The notes below the pieces were generated by a model. It worked only from the letters and a program-made list of their open reading frames with translations. It made no database searches and had not been told where the DNA came from. A DNA stretch of 64,000 nt, taken from the NCBI RefSeq assembly GCF_029910655.1, contig NZ_CP123897.1, forward strand, positions 372,001-436,000, written 5' to 3'. The position numbers and the translations under genes were made by a program. Positions 30,920 to 43,393 of the stretch are shown here, in pieces. Each line of letters starts with the position of its first letter. The first letter of the stretch is position 1. This DNA comes from Methylomonas sp. UP202. GTDB taxonomy: Bacteria > Pseudomonadota > Gammaproteobacteria > Methylococcales > Methylomonadaceae.

Positions 30920-31750
30920 ATGCGAATTTACTTCACCAAAATGCAGGGGCTGGGTAACGATTTTGTAGTTATCGATGCCATCAATCAGTCGGTACGGCTG
31001 GACGCGCGGCAAATTCGCTTTATCGCGGATCGGCATTTTGGCGTTGGTTGCGATCAGTTATTGTTGGTCGAGTCGCCTGTTAGCGAAAATGCCGATTTCA
31101 AATACCGGATTTTTAATGCCGATGGAAGCGAAGTCGCGCAATGCGGAAACGGCGCGCGTTGCTTCGCTCGTTTCGTGCTTGATCAAAGCTTAACCTCGAA
31201 GCGCTCTATCGTCGTCGATACCGACGCCGGTCAGCTAGTGTTGAACGCGAATGAGGATGGCGATATCACCGTGGACATGGGTGTTCCGCGGTTCGAGCCT
31301 AAGCAAATTCCGTTGCTGATGCCGGAGGAGGCGCTGGTATACACCGTCTTTCTCAATGGAGATCAGGTAACATTTTCCGCTCTGTCTATGGGGAATCCTC
31401 ACGCGATCATTTGTGTTGAGGATATCGAAACGGCTCCGGTGAGTGCTCTAGGGAAAGTTCTGGAAAGCCATCCGCTGTTTCCCGAACGCGTCAATGTTGG
31501 CTTTATGAAGATCATGGATCGCCAGAGTGTTAAGCTCCGCGTGTATGAGCGAGGCGCCGCTGAAACCTTGGCATGCGGTAGTGGTGCTTGCGCGGCGGTG
31601 GTCGCGGGAATCGAGCGGGGGGCATTGGAACGGGTGGTTTCCGTGCAGTTGCCGGGAGGATCGTTAAAGATTGCTTGGCAAGGTCGCGGTCATTCCGTTT
31701 ATATGACGGGTCCTGCCGTTTCAGTATATGAGGGGCAAATTGAATTATGA
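30920..31750 (+). CDS. dapF: Diaminopimelate epimerase
   Basis: The 276-residue enzyme has the two catalytic cysteines of the DapF racemase fold in CGNGARC (first half) and LACGSGACA (second half), the N-terminal MQGLGNDFVVIDA and the SMGNPHAI loop. It interconverts LL- and meso-diaminopimelate, feeding both lysine and peptidoglycan. It lies between lysA and the DUF484 gene, whose ATG overlaps the dapF stop by four bases. Confidence 0.96.
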   Translation: MRIYFTKMQGLGNDFVVIDAINQSVRLDARQIRFIADRHFGVGCDQLLLVESPVSENADFKYRIFNADGSEVAQCGNGARCFARFVLDQSLTSKRSIVVDTDAGQLVLNANEDGDITVDMGVPRFEPKQIPLLMPEEALVYTVFLNGDQVTFSALSMGNPHAIICVEDIETAPVSALGKVLESHPLFPERVNVGFMKIMDRQSVKLRVYERGAAETLACGSGACAAVVAGIERGALERVVSVQLPGGSLKIAWQGRGHSVYMTGPAVSVYEGQIEL

Positions 31751-32427
31751 CTGGTGAAGTATTAACGGATCAGCAAGTGGAGGCGTATTTGCAAGCGCAT
31801 CCCGATTTTTTTCAACACCATTTGTCGTTGCTGGAAAGAATGCAGATACCGCATCCCAGTGGAAATGCCGTTTCGTTGATCGCAAAGCAGTTGGAGATTT
31901 TTCGCGTTAAACACCAAGAGCAGGAAAACCAGCTGACCGCGTTGATCGAAATCGCCAGGGAAAACGACGCTTCGTTCGGGCGTATGCACGAATTAACGTT
32001 GGCGATGTTGGAGGCGAATTCGCTGGAGGATGTCGTGGCGAATTTAAGCGAAGTGCTAGCGGAGTGCTTTTTGACCGACTTTGTAGCGGTCAAGATTATC
32101 CGAGAGTACGCCGACAGTCCCATCGGGCAATTGTTTGTTTCGCCGGGGGACGAAGGGTTAAAGCTGTTTTCCGCCGAAATGTCCGGAGAGCTGCCTAAGT
32201 GCGGTCGGCCGACTCTGGCTCAGGCCAAATTCTTGTTTGGGGATATAGCGCCAGAGGTCAAGTCCTGCGCAATTATTCCGATGATGTACACCCAGCTGGA
32301 AGGATTGCTAGCTATCGGAAGTCGTGATGAAGGGCGTTTCCATTACAGTCTGGGAAGTCTTTTTTTAACCCAAATGGGAGAGATTGTAGGTACCCGTCTA
32401 ATCTCGTTGATGCAGCGTGTGGAGTAA
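31747..32427 (+). CDS. DUF484 family protein
   Basis: The 226-residue protein is a DUF484 member: an N-terminal helical part (LTDQQVEAYLQAHPDFFQHH, then LLERMQIPHPSG) and a GAF-like C-terminal domain with ARENDASFGRMHELTLAML and IGSRDEGRFHYSLGSLFLTQMG. The family is conserved between dapF and xerC in gammaproteobacteria but has no settled function. The ATGA overlap with dapF and the six-base gap to xerC point to one operon. Confidence 0.9.
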   Translation: MTGEVLTDQQVEAYLQAHPDFFQHHLSLLERMQIPHPSGNAVSLIAKQLEIFRVKHQEQENQLTALIEIARENDASFGRMHELTLAMLEANSLEDVVANLSEVLAECFLTDFVAVKIIREYADSPIGQLFVSPGDEGLKLFSAEMSGELPKCGRPTLAQAKFLFGDIAPEVKSCAIIPMMYTQLEGLLAIGSRDEGRFHYSLGSLFLTQMGEIVGTRLISLMQRVE

Positions 32428-32432
32428 GCTGC

Positions 32433-33332
32433 GTGGAAGAGTCCTGCGAGGCAGTTTTACAAGCCTACCTTGACTATCTCTCTTCCGAGAGGCGATTAGC
32501 AGCGAATACGCTAAGTAGCTATCAGCGAGATTTGTCGCGGTTTGTAGGTTACTGTGGCCAAAAGCAGATTCCAGTATACGGCGTCAAAACGTCAGATGTT
32601 CGTCGTTATATTGCCGGTCGGCACCGCGACGGGTTGGACGCTAAGACCATTCAACGCGAATTGGCTGCCATTCGGGGATATTATCGGTACTTGGTGAGGA
32701 CGGGAGTCTTGGATCAAAACCCTGCTTTGTCGGTTCGCGCGCCGAAGGGTGAGCGAAAAATGCCGAAGGTGCTGGATGTTGATCAGATGTGCGGTTTGCT
32801 CAGCGTCAACCCGAATTCGATATTGGAGATTCGGGACTTGGCAATGTTTGAATTATTCTATTCATCGGGGCTGCGGCTGAGTGAGTTGGTCGGGCTGGAT
32901 GTTCGCGATCTTGATTTAAACAGCGGAATGTTAAGGGTGCGTTTCGGTAAGGGAGGCAGGCAACGATTGCTGCCGATGGGAACGCGTGCCGTATCGGCGG
33001 TAAGGCATTGGCTGGAATATAGACCGTCTTCGGAGTGTCAGTCCCTTTTTGTGGGTTTAAAAGGTAATCGTTTAAGCCCTCGAAGTATTCAGTCTCGGTT
33101 AGATAGATGGGGTAAGAAGCAGGGCGCTGCTGAGCGCTTGCATCCTCATATGTTAAGGCATTCGTTTGCTAGTCATATGTTGGAAGCCAGTCACGATATT
33201 CGCGCTGTTCAAGAGTTGTTAGGACACAGCAATTTAGGAACTACACAGATATATACCCATTTGGACTTTCGCTATTTGGCTGACATCTACGACAATGCGC
33301 ACCCAAGAGCTAGGAAAGTGAAAAATAGTTGA
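32433..33332 (+). CDS. xerC: Tyrosine recombinase XerC
   Basis: The 299-residue recombinase starts with GTG and has the N-terminal SAM-like core-binding domain (LDYLSSERRLAANTLSSYQRDL) and a catalytic domain with the RHRH-Y residues: SSGLRLSEL (Arg), HPHMLRHSFASHM (His and Arg), LGHSNLGTTQIYTHLD (His and nucleophile Tyr). With XerD it resolves chromosome dimers at dif. Its genomic place after lysA-dapF-DUF484 distinguishes it from XerD and integrases. The stop codon overlaps the -35 box of the rRNA promoter P1. Confidence 0.94.
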   Translation: MEESCEAVLQAYLDYLSSERRLAANTLSSYQRDLSRFVGYCGQKQIPVYGVKTSDVRRYIAGRHRDGLDAKTIQRELAAIRGYYRYLVRTGVLDQNPALSVRAPKGERKMPKVLDVDQMCGLLSVNPNSILEIRDLAMFELFYSSGLRLSELVGLDVRDLDLNSGMLRVRFGKGGRQRLLPMGTRAVSAVRHWLEYRPSSECQSLFVGLKGNRLSPRSIQSRLDRWGKKQGAAERLHPHMLRHSFASHMLEASHDIRAVQELLGHSNLGTTQIYTHLDFRYLADIYDNAHPRARKVKNS

Positions 33333-33356
33333 CAGATGATGGTATCTGGCTATAAT
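33329..33356 (+). promoter_or_regulatory. rRNA operon promoter P1, perfect consensus
   Basis: TTGACA (33329-33334), a 16-base spacer and TATAAT (33351-33356) form an exact sigma-70 consensus pair. The -35 overlaps the xerC TGA (33330-33332). A GC-rich discriminator follows. About 340 bases before 16S, it suits the upstream member of a tandem rrn promoter pair. Confidence 0.85.
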
Positions 33357-33361
33357 GAGCG

Positions 33362-33396
33362 GCTCTTCGTTACTGACTGAGTTGGTAGCGAAGAGC
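33362..33396 (+). other. Hairpin between rRNA promoters P1 and P2
   Basis: GCTCTTCG and CGAAGAGC form an 8-bp perfect stem, extended by TAC/GTA after one mismatch. There is no T-run, so it is not a typical terminator for xerC; it may fold in the P1 leader transcript. Confidence 0.6.
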
Positions 33397-33477
33397 GGCA
33401 GGATTTGCCGGGCTTGCGGTAGTGTGTAGTGGCTAGTTTTTCGGAAGTTGTTTGTTTCTGGCTTCGAAAATAAAGTG

Positions 33478-33505
33478 TTGACACTTTCTGAAAGTTCTGT
33501 AGAAT
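33478..33505 (+). promoter_or_regulatory. rRNA operon promoter P2
   Basis: TTGACA (33478-33483), a 16-base spacer and TAGAAT (33500-33505), with an AT-rich stretch upstream that could act as an UP element and a GC-rich discriminator downstream. It lies about 190 bases before the 16S gene. Confidence 0.8.
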
Positions 33506-33534
33506 ATGTCGGCTCAACAGGGCGAGATGCTCTG

Positions 33535-33545
33535 GCTCTTTAACA
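33535..33545 (+). promoter_or_regulatory. boxA antitermination site in the rRNA leader
   Basis: GCTCTTTAACA matches the E. coli rrn boxA core, bound by NusB/NusE to prevent Rho termination. The following TTTGTGTGGG stretch (from 33561) also resembles the E. coli boxC-like leader. Confidence 0.85.
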
Positions 33546-33695
33546 AGATGAATCGAAATAATTTGTGTGGGTATGTGTGGCGATACGTTTCTGTTAGAAA
33601 TTATCGGCGCAGAGAATCCACGTCAATTCGCAAGAAACGACGTTCTGTAGTCGAGCCAAGATTGGATACTAATCTATTTAGTATCAAGCATTATT

Positions 33696-35229
<1,534 letters not shown>

Positions 35230-35289
35230 CAAAGACAGAACACTGTCACACGTACTCACAACAAATTATTTCGATTGAAAGACGCACCT

Positions 35290-35366
<77 letters not shown>

Positions 35367-35398
35367 ACTAACGAAAAGGCGAAAGTCTGAATCTATTC

Positions 35399-35474
35399 GG
35401 GGCCATAGCTCAGCTGGGAGAGCGCCTGCCTTGCACGCAGGAGGTCGGGAGTTCGATCCTCCCTGGCTCCACCA
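35399..35474 (+). tRNA. tRNA-Ala (TGC)
   Basis: A 76-base cloverleaf with acceptor GGGGCCA / TGGCTCC, anticodon TGC, T-loop GTTCGATCC and an encoded CCA end, 32 bases after tRNA-Ile in the rRNA spacer. Confidence 0.97.
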
Positions 35475-35574
35475 TCACGTGACGTCGATCTTAAGCCAAG
35501 ATATCAACATCAACGCTATACAGCTTTTCGGTTAATAACCCAAGGCTCGATAGCATTGATATTCGTATCAATAC

Positions 35575-35585
35575 GCTCTTTAACA
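35575..35585 (+). promoter_or_regulatory. boxA antitermination site in the 16S-23S spacer
   Basis: A second GCTCTTTAACA identical to the leader copy lies about 180 bases before 23S, the same place as the spacer boxA in E. coli rrn operons. The rest of the spacer from 35475 to 35766 holds processing-stem sequence and no gene. Confidence 0.85.
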
Positions 35586-35766
35586 ATATGGAAATCTGTA
35601 ACCTAAGTCTTGATCGGCTAACGATCAATACTTAAAAACGAGTTGCGGGCGGTAGCCAGCGGCTTTCGAAAGAAAGCAGCCTAAAGCCTCCGTAAAACGT
35701 TCTCAAGCAACATCAGCGAACATGTCAGCGACTAAAAACCTTAATACAGACGTATTCGGGTTATAT

Positions 35767-38660
<2,894 letters not shown>

Positions 38661-38880
38661 ATAACACCCAATGCGTTTGGGTTGTCTAAGACAATCGCTG
38701 AAAACAACGCAAGAGAACGAACTCAATACAGATTTCCATGAAAAGCAGGTCAAAGGCAAAACCACGTAAGCGCGAATATCCGCACACGCGGTGGTTAGCG
38801 TAGTAAATGCCTGAAGGCTAAGCCAAACGGCTTAACCGACCTGTTGCATGACAGTTGGTCAACAACCAACTTAACCAGTT

Positions 38881-38999
38881 TGCTTGGTGAACATAGCAAG
38901 CGTGAACCACCCGATCCCATCCCGAACTCGGAAGTGAAACCGCTTAGCGCCGATGATAGTGTGGCAGGTTGCCATGTGAAAGTAGGTCATCGCCAAGCG
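38881..38999 (+). rRNA. rrf: 5S ribosomal RNA
   Basis: About 119 bases with the closing helix TGCTTGG / CCAAGCG and the conserved GATCCCATCCCGAACTCGG and AAGTGAAACCG...TAGCGCCGATGATAGTGTGG core. It follows 23S after a 220-base spacer and precedes a terminator. Confidence 0.96.
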
Positions 39000-39007
39000 C
39001 CTATACC

Positions 39008-39046
39008 AAAAGCCCGCCTATTAATCTAATAAGCGGGCTTTTTTTG
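39008..39046 (+). terminator. Rho-independent terminator of the rRNA operon
   Basis: AAAGCCCGC and GCGGGCTTT flank an AT-rich loop of about 15 bases and are followed by a run of T. It lies nine bases after 5S. Confidence 0.92.
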
Positions 39047-39079
39047 TCTTGCTCGATTAGTAACTGTCTATTTGGCGAC

Positions 39080-39412
39080 TTATTCTGAACGATAGCCAAT
39101 CGCTCGTTCCAACGCCCTTGAGCGCAAGGTGAAATAAGCTTCAAGCCGCGCTACTAGATTTTTATAAGGTGTGGCTAGGTATTCGGTTGGGAATGCTTCG
39201 TTAAGACGCGCAGATGGCACAACAACAAGCGAATTCAAGCCAGATCCAAAAAGACTGAAATAATCTCCATCTGCCGGCCTAAAATGCTTTTCTTGCGATT
39301 TCCATCGACCACATGCCAAGAATACCAGAATAAGAGCGATTTCATGTATGTAATGCTGTATGGACTCTAGAAGCGGTCTAACCCCTGCCAACTGGGCGTT
39401 TTCATTTGCCAA
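39080..39412 (-). pseudogene. Unrecognised reverse ORF, possibly a 5'-truncated remnant
   Basis: From a TTG at 39412 the frame codes for 110 residues with no family I recognise (LLESIQHYIHEIALILVFLACG, LARLEAYFTLRSRALERAIGY in abbreviated form). The same frame stays open for 16 more codons upstream to a TAG at 39461-39463, and those codons read DHKFGYLTHRSVGEL, which looks like protein rather than noise, yet there is no ATG or GTG. This suggests a gene whose start was lost, lying between the rRNA terminator and pmoC. It could also be a small real gene using TTG, or chance. It has no ribosome site that I can see. Confidence 0.35.
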
Positions 39413-39544
39413 TTCGCCAACAGAGCGATGCGTTAAGTATCCAAATTTATGGTCGGAGAGCTAAACCAGATTTAACGATATGGCTGAACGTAATATGCTG
39501 CTTAGGCGGGCGCAAGCACTTATTGTAGGAAACGATGAATTGAC

Positions 39545-39572
39545 TTGACAAGGATTTGCAAGATGGTAGACT
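39545..39572 (+). promoter_or_regulatory. pmoCAB promoter, sigma-70 type
   Basis: A perfect TTGACA (39545-39550), a 16-base spacer and TAGACT (39567-39572, 4 of 6) lie about 113 bases before pmoC. Methanotroph pmo operons are known to be driven from a sigma-70-type promoter before pmoC. Confidence 0.65.
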
Positions 39573-39641
39573 GCCTCGCACCTCAAGGGAGGGGGTGTCT
39601 TCTTAATTTAGAAGGCTTGAATTCAGGAAAAACAAAGAACT

Positions 39642-39656
39642 CCCGATATGATCGGG
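39642..39656 (+). other. Hairpin in the pmoC leader
   Basis: CCCGAT / ATCGGG with an ATG loop, about 17 bases before the AGGAGGT ribosome site. It may protect the 5' end of the mRNA; no T-run follows. Confidence 0.55.
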
Positions 39657-39684
39657 GATTTAGACAATCTTTTAGGAGGTAGAA

Positions 39685-40437
39685 ATGGCTGCTACAACTG
39701 AATCAGTTAAGGCTGATGCTGCGGAAGCACCGCTTTTAAATCAAAAAAACCTGTGGGCAGGCATCGCACTGTACTTGGGTTTTTATTCATTCATTCGTTG
39801 GTACGAAGGCGTTTACGGCTGGTCAGCTGGTCTGGACTCATTCGCGCCTGAGTTCGAAACATACTGGATGAATATGCTGTACATCGAGATCGTAGTCGAA
39901 GTTATCCTGTTCGCAGGTATCAACGGCTATATCTGGAAAACTCGTGACCGTAAAGTAATGTCGATCACTCCACGTGAAGAGTTGCGTCGTCACTTTACTC
40001 ACTGGACTTGGTTGGTTTGCTACGGTTGGGCAATCTACTGGGGTGCTTCTTACTTTACCGAGCAAGACGGCACATGGCACCAAACCATCGTTCGTGATAC
40101 CGACTTTACCCCAAGTCACATCATCGAGTTCTATCTGTCTTACCCAATCTACATCATTACTGGTTCTGCTTCTTTCATGTACGCAAAAACCAGACTGCCT
40201 ACCTATCAAGAAGGTTTGCACCTGATGTATTTGATCGCAGTTATCGGTCCATTCATGATTCTGCCAAACGTTGGTTTGAATGAATGGGGTCACACATTCT
40301 GGTTTATGGAAGAGTTGTTCGTTGCACCTTTGCACTACGGTTTCGTATTCTTTGGTTGGGCTGCTCTGGCTATAATGGGTGTTGTGAACACCGAAGTAAT
40401 GGCAATTACCAAATTGCTGAAAAAAGACCTGGCTTAA
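39685..40437 (+). CDS. pmoC: Particulate methane monooxygenase subunit C
   Basis: The 250-residue membrane protein matches PmoC over its full length, from the NLWAGIALYLGFYSFIRWYEG segment (in two parts) to the C-terminal KLLKKDLA. It carries the CuC-site ligands Asp128, His132 and His145 (DGTWH and TPSH), with the same 4 and 13 spacing as Methylococcus capsulatus, and the CuD-site candidates Asn199, His203 and His217 (NEWGH and PLHYG). An AGGAGGT ribosome site is seven bases before the ATG. It is the first gene of pmoCAB. pMMO oxidises methane to methanol in the intracytoplasmic membranes. Codons here are far more biased (GGT, GCT, CTG) than in neighbouring operons, as expected for a very highly expressed gene. 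Confidence 0.98.
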   Translation: MAATTESVKADAAEAPLLNQKNLWAGIALYLGFYSFIRWYEGVYGWSAGLDSFAPEFETYWMNMLYIEIVVEVILFAGINGYIWKTRDRKVMSITPREELRRHFTHWTWLVCYGWAIYWGASYFTEQDGTWHQTIVRDTDFTPSHIIEFYLSYPIYIITGSASFMYAKTRLPTYQEGLHLMYLIAVIGPFMILPNVGLNEWGHTFWFMEELFVAPLHYGFVFFGWAALAIMGVVNTEVMAITKLLKKDLA

Positions 40438-40472
40438 TTCAGGCTTTTAAAAGTAAAAACTATCTCCTTTCT

Positions 40473-40499
40473 TGCTCCGGTCCGCCATTGGTCGGAGCA
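40473..40499 (+). other. Intercistronic hairpin between pmoC and pmoA
   Basis: TGCTCCG and CGGAGCA form a perfect 7-bp stem around a 13-base loop, extendable by a wobble pair and a C-G pair. No T-run follows, so it more likely stabilises an upstream mRNA end than stops transcription. Confidence 0.65.
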
Positions 40500-40550
40500 G
40501 GATAAGAGAGTGGTAAAAAATATAATTTTAATTCTTTAGGAGGTAAGCTA

Positions 40551-41300
40551 ATGAGCGCATCTCAATCAGCTGTACGTTCTCGTGCGGAAGCGGTACAAGT
40601 TTCCCGTACGTTTGACTGGATGATTCTTTTTACACTGTTCACAGCGGTTCTGGGCGGTTATCACATTCACTACATGTTGACCGGTGGTGACTGGGACTTC
40701 TGGACCGACTGGAAAGATAGACGTCTGTGGGTAACCGTGGCGCCTATCGTTTCTATTACTTTCCCTGCGGCTGTTCAAGCATGCTTGTGGTGGAGATACC
40801 GTTTGCCAGTCGGCGCAACTCTGTCTGTTGTTGCTCTGATGATTGGTGAGTGGATTAACCGTTACATGAACTTCTGGGGTTGGACATACTTCCCAGTCAA
40901 TATCTGCTTCCCTTCAAACCTGATTCCTGGCGCAATCGTGCTGGATACAATCCTGATGTTGGGCAACAGCATGACTTTGACTGCGGTAGTTGGTGGCCTT
41001 GCTTATGGTCTGTTGTTCTACCCAGGTAACTGGCCAGTAATCGCACCTCTGCACGTTCCTGTAGAGTACAACGGTATGATGATGACTTTGGCTGACTTGC
41101 AAGGTTATCACTATGTTCGTACCGGTACTCCTGAGTACATCCGGATGGTTGAGAAAGGTACTTTAAGAACTTTCGGTAAAGACGTTGCTCCTGTATCAGC
41201 GTTCTTCTCCGGTTTCGTTTCTATCATCATCTACTTCTTGTGGCATTTCTTCGGCAGATGGTTTGCTAAAACCGATTTCATCGCTGACGACGCTTCTTAA
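40551..41300 (+). CDS. pmoA: Particulate methane monooxygenase subunit A
   Basis: The 249-residue protein is PmoA, with the landmarks used in methanotroph surveys: GGDWDFWTDWKDRR, EWINRYMNFWGWTYFPVN and GNWPVIAPLHVPVEYNG, each within several membrane helices. The sequence is the gammaproteobacterial type, not the Methylocystis type. It forms the membrane part of the pMMO protomer together with PmoC and PmoB. A strong AGGAGG lies before the ATG. It sits 113 bases after pmoC and 95 before pmoB, with a hairpin in each gap. Confidence 0.98.
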   Translation: MSASQSAVRSRAEAVQVSRTFDWMILFTLFTAVLGGYHIHYMLTGGDWDFWTDWKDRRLWVTVAPIVSITFPAAVQACLWWRYRLPVGATLSVVALMIGEWINRYMNFWGWTYFPVNICFPSNLIPGAIVLDTILMLGNSMTLTAVVGGLAYGLLFYPGNWPVIAPLHVPVEYNGMMMTLADLQGYHYVRTGTPEYIRMVEKGTLRTFGKDVAPVSAFFSGFVSIIIYFLWHFFGRWFAKTDFIADDAS

Positions 41301-41325
41301 TTAGAACGGTTCGATAAAAATGAAG

Positions 41326-41355
41326 CTGGCAATTTAATTACACATAGATTGCCAG
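41326..41355 (+). other. Intercistronic hairpin between pmoA and pmoB
   Basis: CTGGCAAT and ATTGCCAG form a perfect 8-bp stem around a 14-base AT-rich loop, 40 bases before the pmoB ATG. No T-run follows. Confidence 0.65.
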
Positions 41356-41395
41356 AAAGTCTTAATTTAAATTCTCTAGTGATAGAGGAGGAAAT

Positions 41396-42640
41396 ATGAA
41401 AATAATAAAAGACAAAGTTGCAAAACTGTCCTTTGTCGCACTGTTGGTCGCAATGACAGCAGCGATGTTTTACGCTCCAACGGCATCTGCTCATGGTGAA
41501 AAGTCACAGGCTGCGTTTATGCGGATGCGGACTATTCACTGGTTTGACTTGAACTGGTCAAAAGAAGAAGTACCCGTTAACGAAACGATGACCATTTCTG
41601 GTAAGTTCCTGGTATTCGCAGGTTGGCCTGAAACCGTTGATAAACCAGAAGTTTCGTTCTTGAACGTTGGTATTCCTGGTCCAGTATTTATTCGTGCTGG
41701 TTCTTGGATTGGTGGTCAACTGGTTCCTCGTTCAGTTTCCTTGGAATTGGGTGAAGTATACGAATTTAAAGTTCTGCTGAAAGCTCGTCGTCCTGGCGAC
41801 TGGCACGTTCATTCCATGATGAACGTACAAGGCGGTGGTCCTATCATCGGTCCTGGTAAATGGGTAACCATTACCGGTTCAATGAAAGAATTCGTAAACC
41901 CTGTTACCACTCTGACCGGCCAAACCATAGACCTGGAACACTACGCTCTGGATAACGTCTATTTCTGGCACGCAGTATGGTTCGTAATTGCGTTTGCTTG
42001 GTTGCTGTTCTGGATCAAACGTCCTCTGTTCGTTCCACGTCATATCGCTGTAAGCACCGGCAAAGCAGATTCTTTGATCTCAGCTGGTGACAAAAAAGTT
42101 GGTATGCTGTTCGCAGTTGGTACCATGGTTATCGTTGCCGCCTCAATGGGCACAACCAACGAAAAATACCCTGTAACAACTCCGCTACAAGCTGGTTTGT
42201 TGCGTGGTATGAAAACTTATCAAATGCCAGAAGCTACTGTTTCTGTAAAAGTTGATGACGCTTCTTACCGTGTACCTGGTCGTGCGATGCAAATGACCTT
42301 GACTATCACCAACAACGGTGATTCTCCTGTTCGTTTGGGCGAGTTCAACACAGCGGGTGTTCGCTTCCTGGATCCTGCGGTTCATGAAGACGATACAGCT
42401 TATCCTGACGACTTGTTGGCTGAAGAAGGCCTGACTGTTAGCGATAACAGCCCTCTGGCTCCAGGCGAAACCCGCACTGTCGAAGTTACAGCTTCTGACG
42501 CTGCTTGGGAAGTATACCGTCTGGCCGACTTGATCTACGATCCAGACAGCCGCTTCGCTGGTCTGTTGTTCTTCTGGGATGCTAACGGTAGCCGTCAATT
42601 GGTAACTATTGACGCTCCGCTGATCCCGACTTTCATCTAA
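41396..42640 (+). CDS. pmoB: Particulate methane monooxygenase subunit B
   Basis: The 414-residue protein has a cleavable signal peptide ending ASA, so that His33 of AHGEKSQ becomes the mature N-terminal residue. His33, His137 and His139 (DWHVHS) are the CuB ligands and match the Methylococcus capsulatus numbering exactly. Two cupredoxin-like domains flank two membrane helices (~188-208 and ~233-250). The C-terminal domain begins near KYPVTTPLQAGLLRG. It is the third gene of the operon, with GAGGAGG before the start and a terminator about 40 bases after the stop. Confidence 0.98.
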   Translation: MKIIKDKVAKLSFVALLVAMTAAMFYAPTASAHGEKSQAAFMRMRTIHWFDLNWSKEEVPVNETMTISGKFLVFAGWPETVDKPEVSFLNVGIPGPVFIRAGSWIGGQLVPRSVSLELGEVYEFKVLLKARRPGDWHVHSMMNVQGGGPIIGPGKWVTITGSMKEFVNPVTTLTGQTIDLEHYALDNVYFWHAVWFVIAFAWLLFWIKRPLFVPRHIAVSTGKADSLISAGDKKVGMLFAVGTMVIVAASMGTTNEKYPVTTPLQAGLLRGMKTYQMPEATVSVKVDDASYRVPGRAMQMTLTITNNGDSPVRLGEFNTAGVRFLDPAVHEDDTAYPDDLLAEEGLTVSDNSPLAPGETRTVEVTASDAAWEVYRLADLIYDPDSRFAGLLFFWDANGSRQLVTIDAPLIPTFI

Positions 42641-42680
42641 TTGATGAAAGTCTAAGCGTAAAAGCTTAGAGGATTGAAAG

Positions 42681-42715
42681 CCCTCGCTATTGAAAAATAG
42701 CGGGGGTTTTTTTTT
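42681..42715 (+). terminator. Rho-independent terminator of pmoCAB
   Basis: CCCTCGCTATT and AATAGCGGGGG form an 11-bp stem (one T-G pair) with a tight loop and nine following T residues, so it should be strong. Confidence 0.92.
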
Positions 42716-42809
42716 AATCCGTGTATTTAATTTGCCAGGCAACGCAATGCCCAAGGCTTAAATGTGTAGCACGGATTGAGGTTGTAACAGGATTATTTAA
42801 GAGCAAGGC

Positions 42810-43214
42810 ATGAAAAAGATCTTATTAATTGTACTGTCAGTAACTATCTTGGCAGGATGTTCGGAAAAAGAAGACTATAAACTAGCCGTATTAGAACAAA
42901 TGAAAGCAGATAAGGACATACAGGATTACAGAATATCACCGGAGATTATGACTAATTGCGTAGTAGCTTCGACGTCAAGCAATATGCCTGGATTGTTCTT
43001 ATTAGATCCAGTACGTCGAGTAGCCTACAAAAATTACACAAAAATGTTGAGCTTGAATAAATCTTCTGATCCTAAAAAAACGCTATCGGAATTGAGAAGC
43101 GACTTTGGTGATCCAAAAAAACTTGCGGATGCACATTCAAATTTCACCGAGAGCGTAGTTGAATGTATGTCGAATCAGGTGACCAGCACCGAAGAGAGTA
43201 ATCCGCAAAAATAA
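42810..43214 (+). CDS. Small lipoprotein downstream of pmoCAB
   Basis: The 134-residue protein has a clear lipoprotein signal (KKILLIVLSVTILAGC) and a mature part with two more cysteines (TNCVVAST and VECMSN), which could form a disulfide. It is AT-rich like the T6SS genes that follow. It is beyond the pmo terminator, so it probably has its own promoter. I do not recognise the family. It is not a convincing TssJ: too short, mostly helical and charged, and separated from tagH by 180 bases. Confidence 0.7.
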   Translation: MKKILLIVLSVTILAGCSEKEDYKLAVLEQMKADKDIQDYRISPEIMTNCVVASTSSNMPGLFLLDPVRRVAYKNYTKMLSLNKSSDPKKTLSELRSDFGDPKKLADAHSNFTESVVECMSNQVTSTEESNPQK

Positions 43215-43393
43215 GATTTGCCGATAACTCAGTAGCCAAGCTTGTATCTGGTTAATACGTATCGCACAGGGGATAAAATGTGCACTACACTTTACGACGC
43301 AGAAAAATGAAGAACAAACCTTCGGCTATGTTTCGAAGCAAGCCGTCGTTCACAATTTGGATATTTTGTCAAAGTTAGGTAAACGCAAACTTT

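Noticed and set aside
39080..39412. Reverse ORF as a confident gene
   Set aside because: There is no ATG/GTG start or ribosome site and no recognised family; kept only as a low-confidence remnant.
42810..43214. Small lipoprotein as the missing TssJ
   Set aside because: It is shorter than TssJ, seems mainly helical, lacks the beta-sandwich pattern, and is separated from the T6SS genes by 180 bases.
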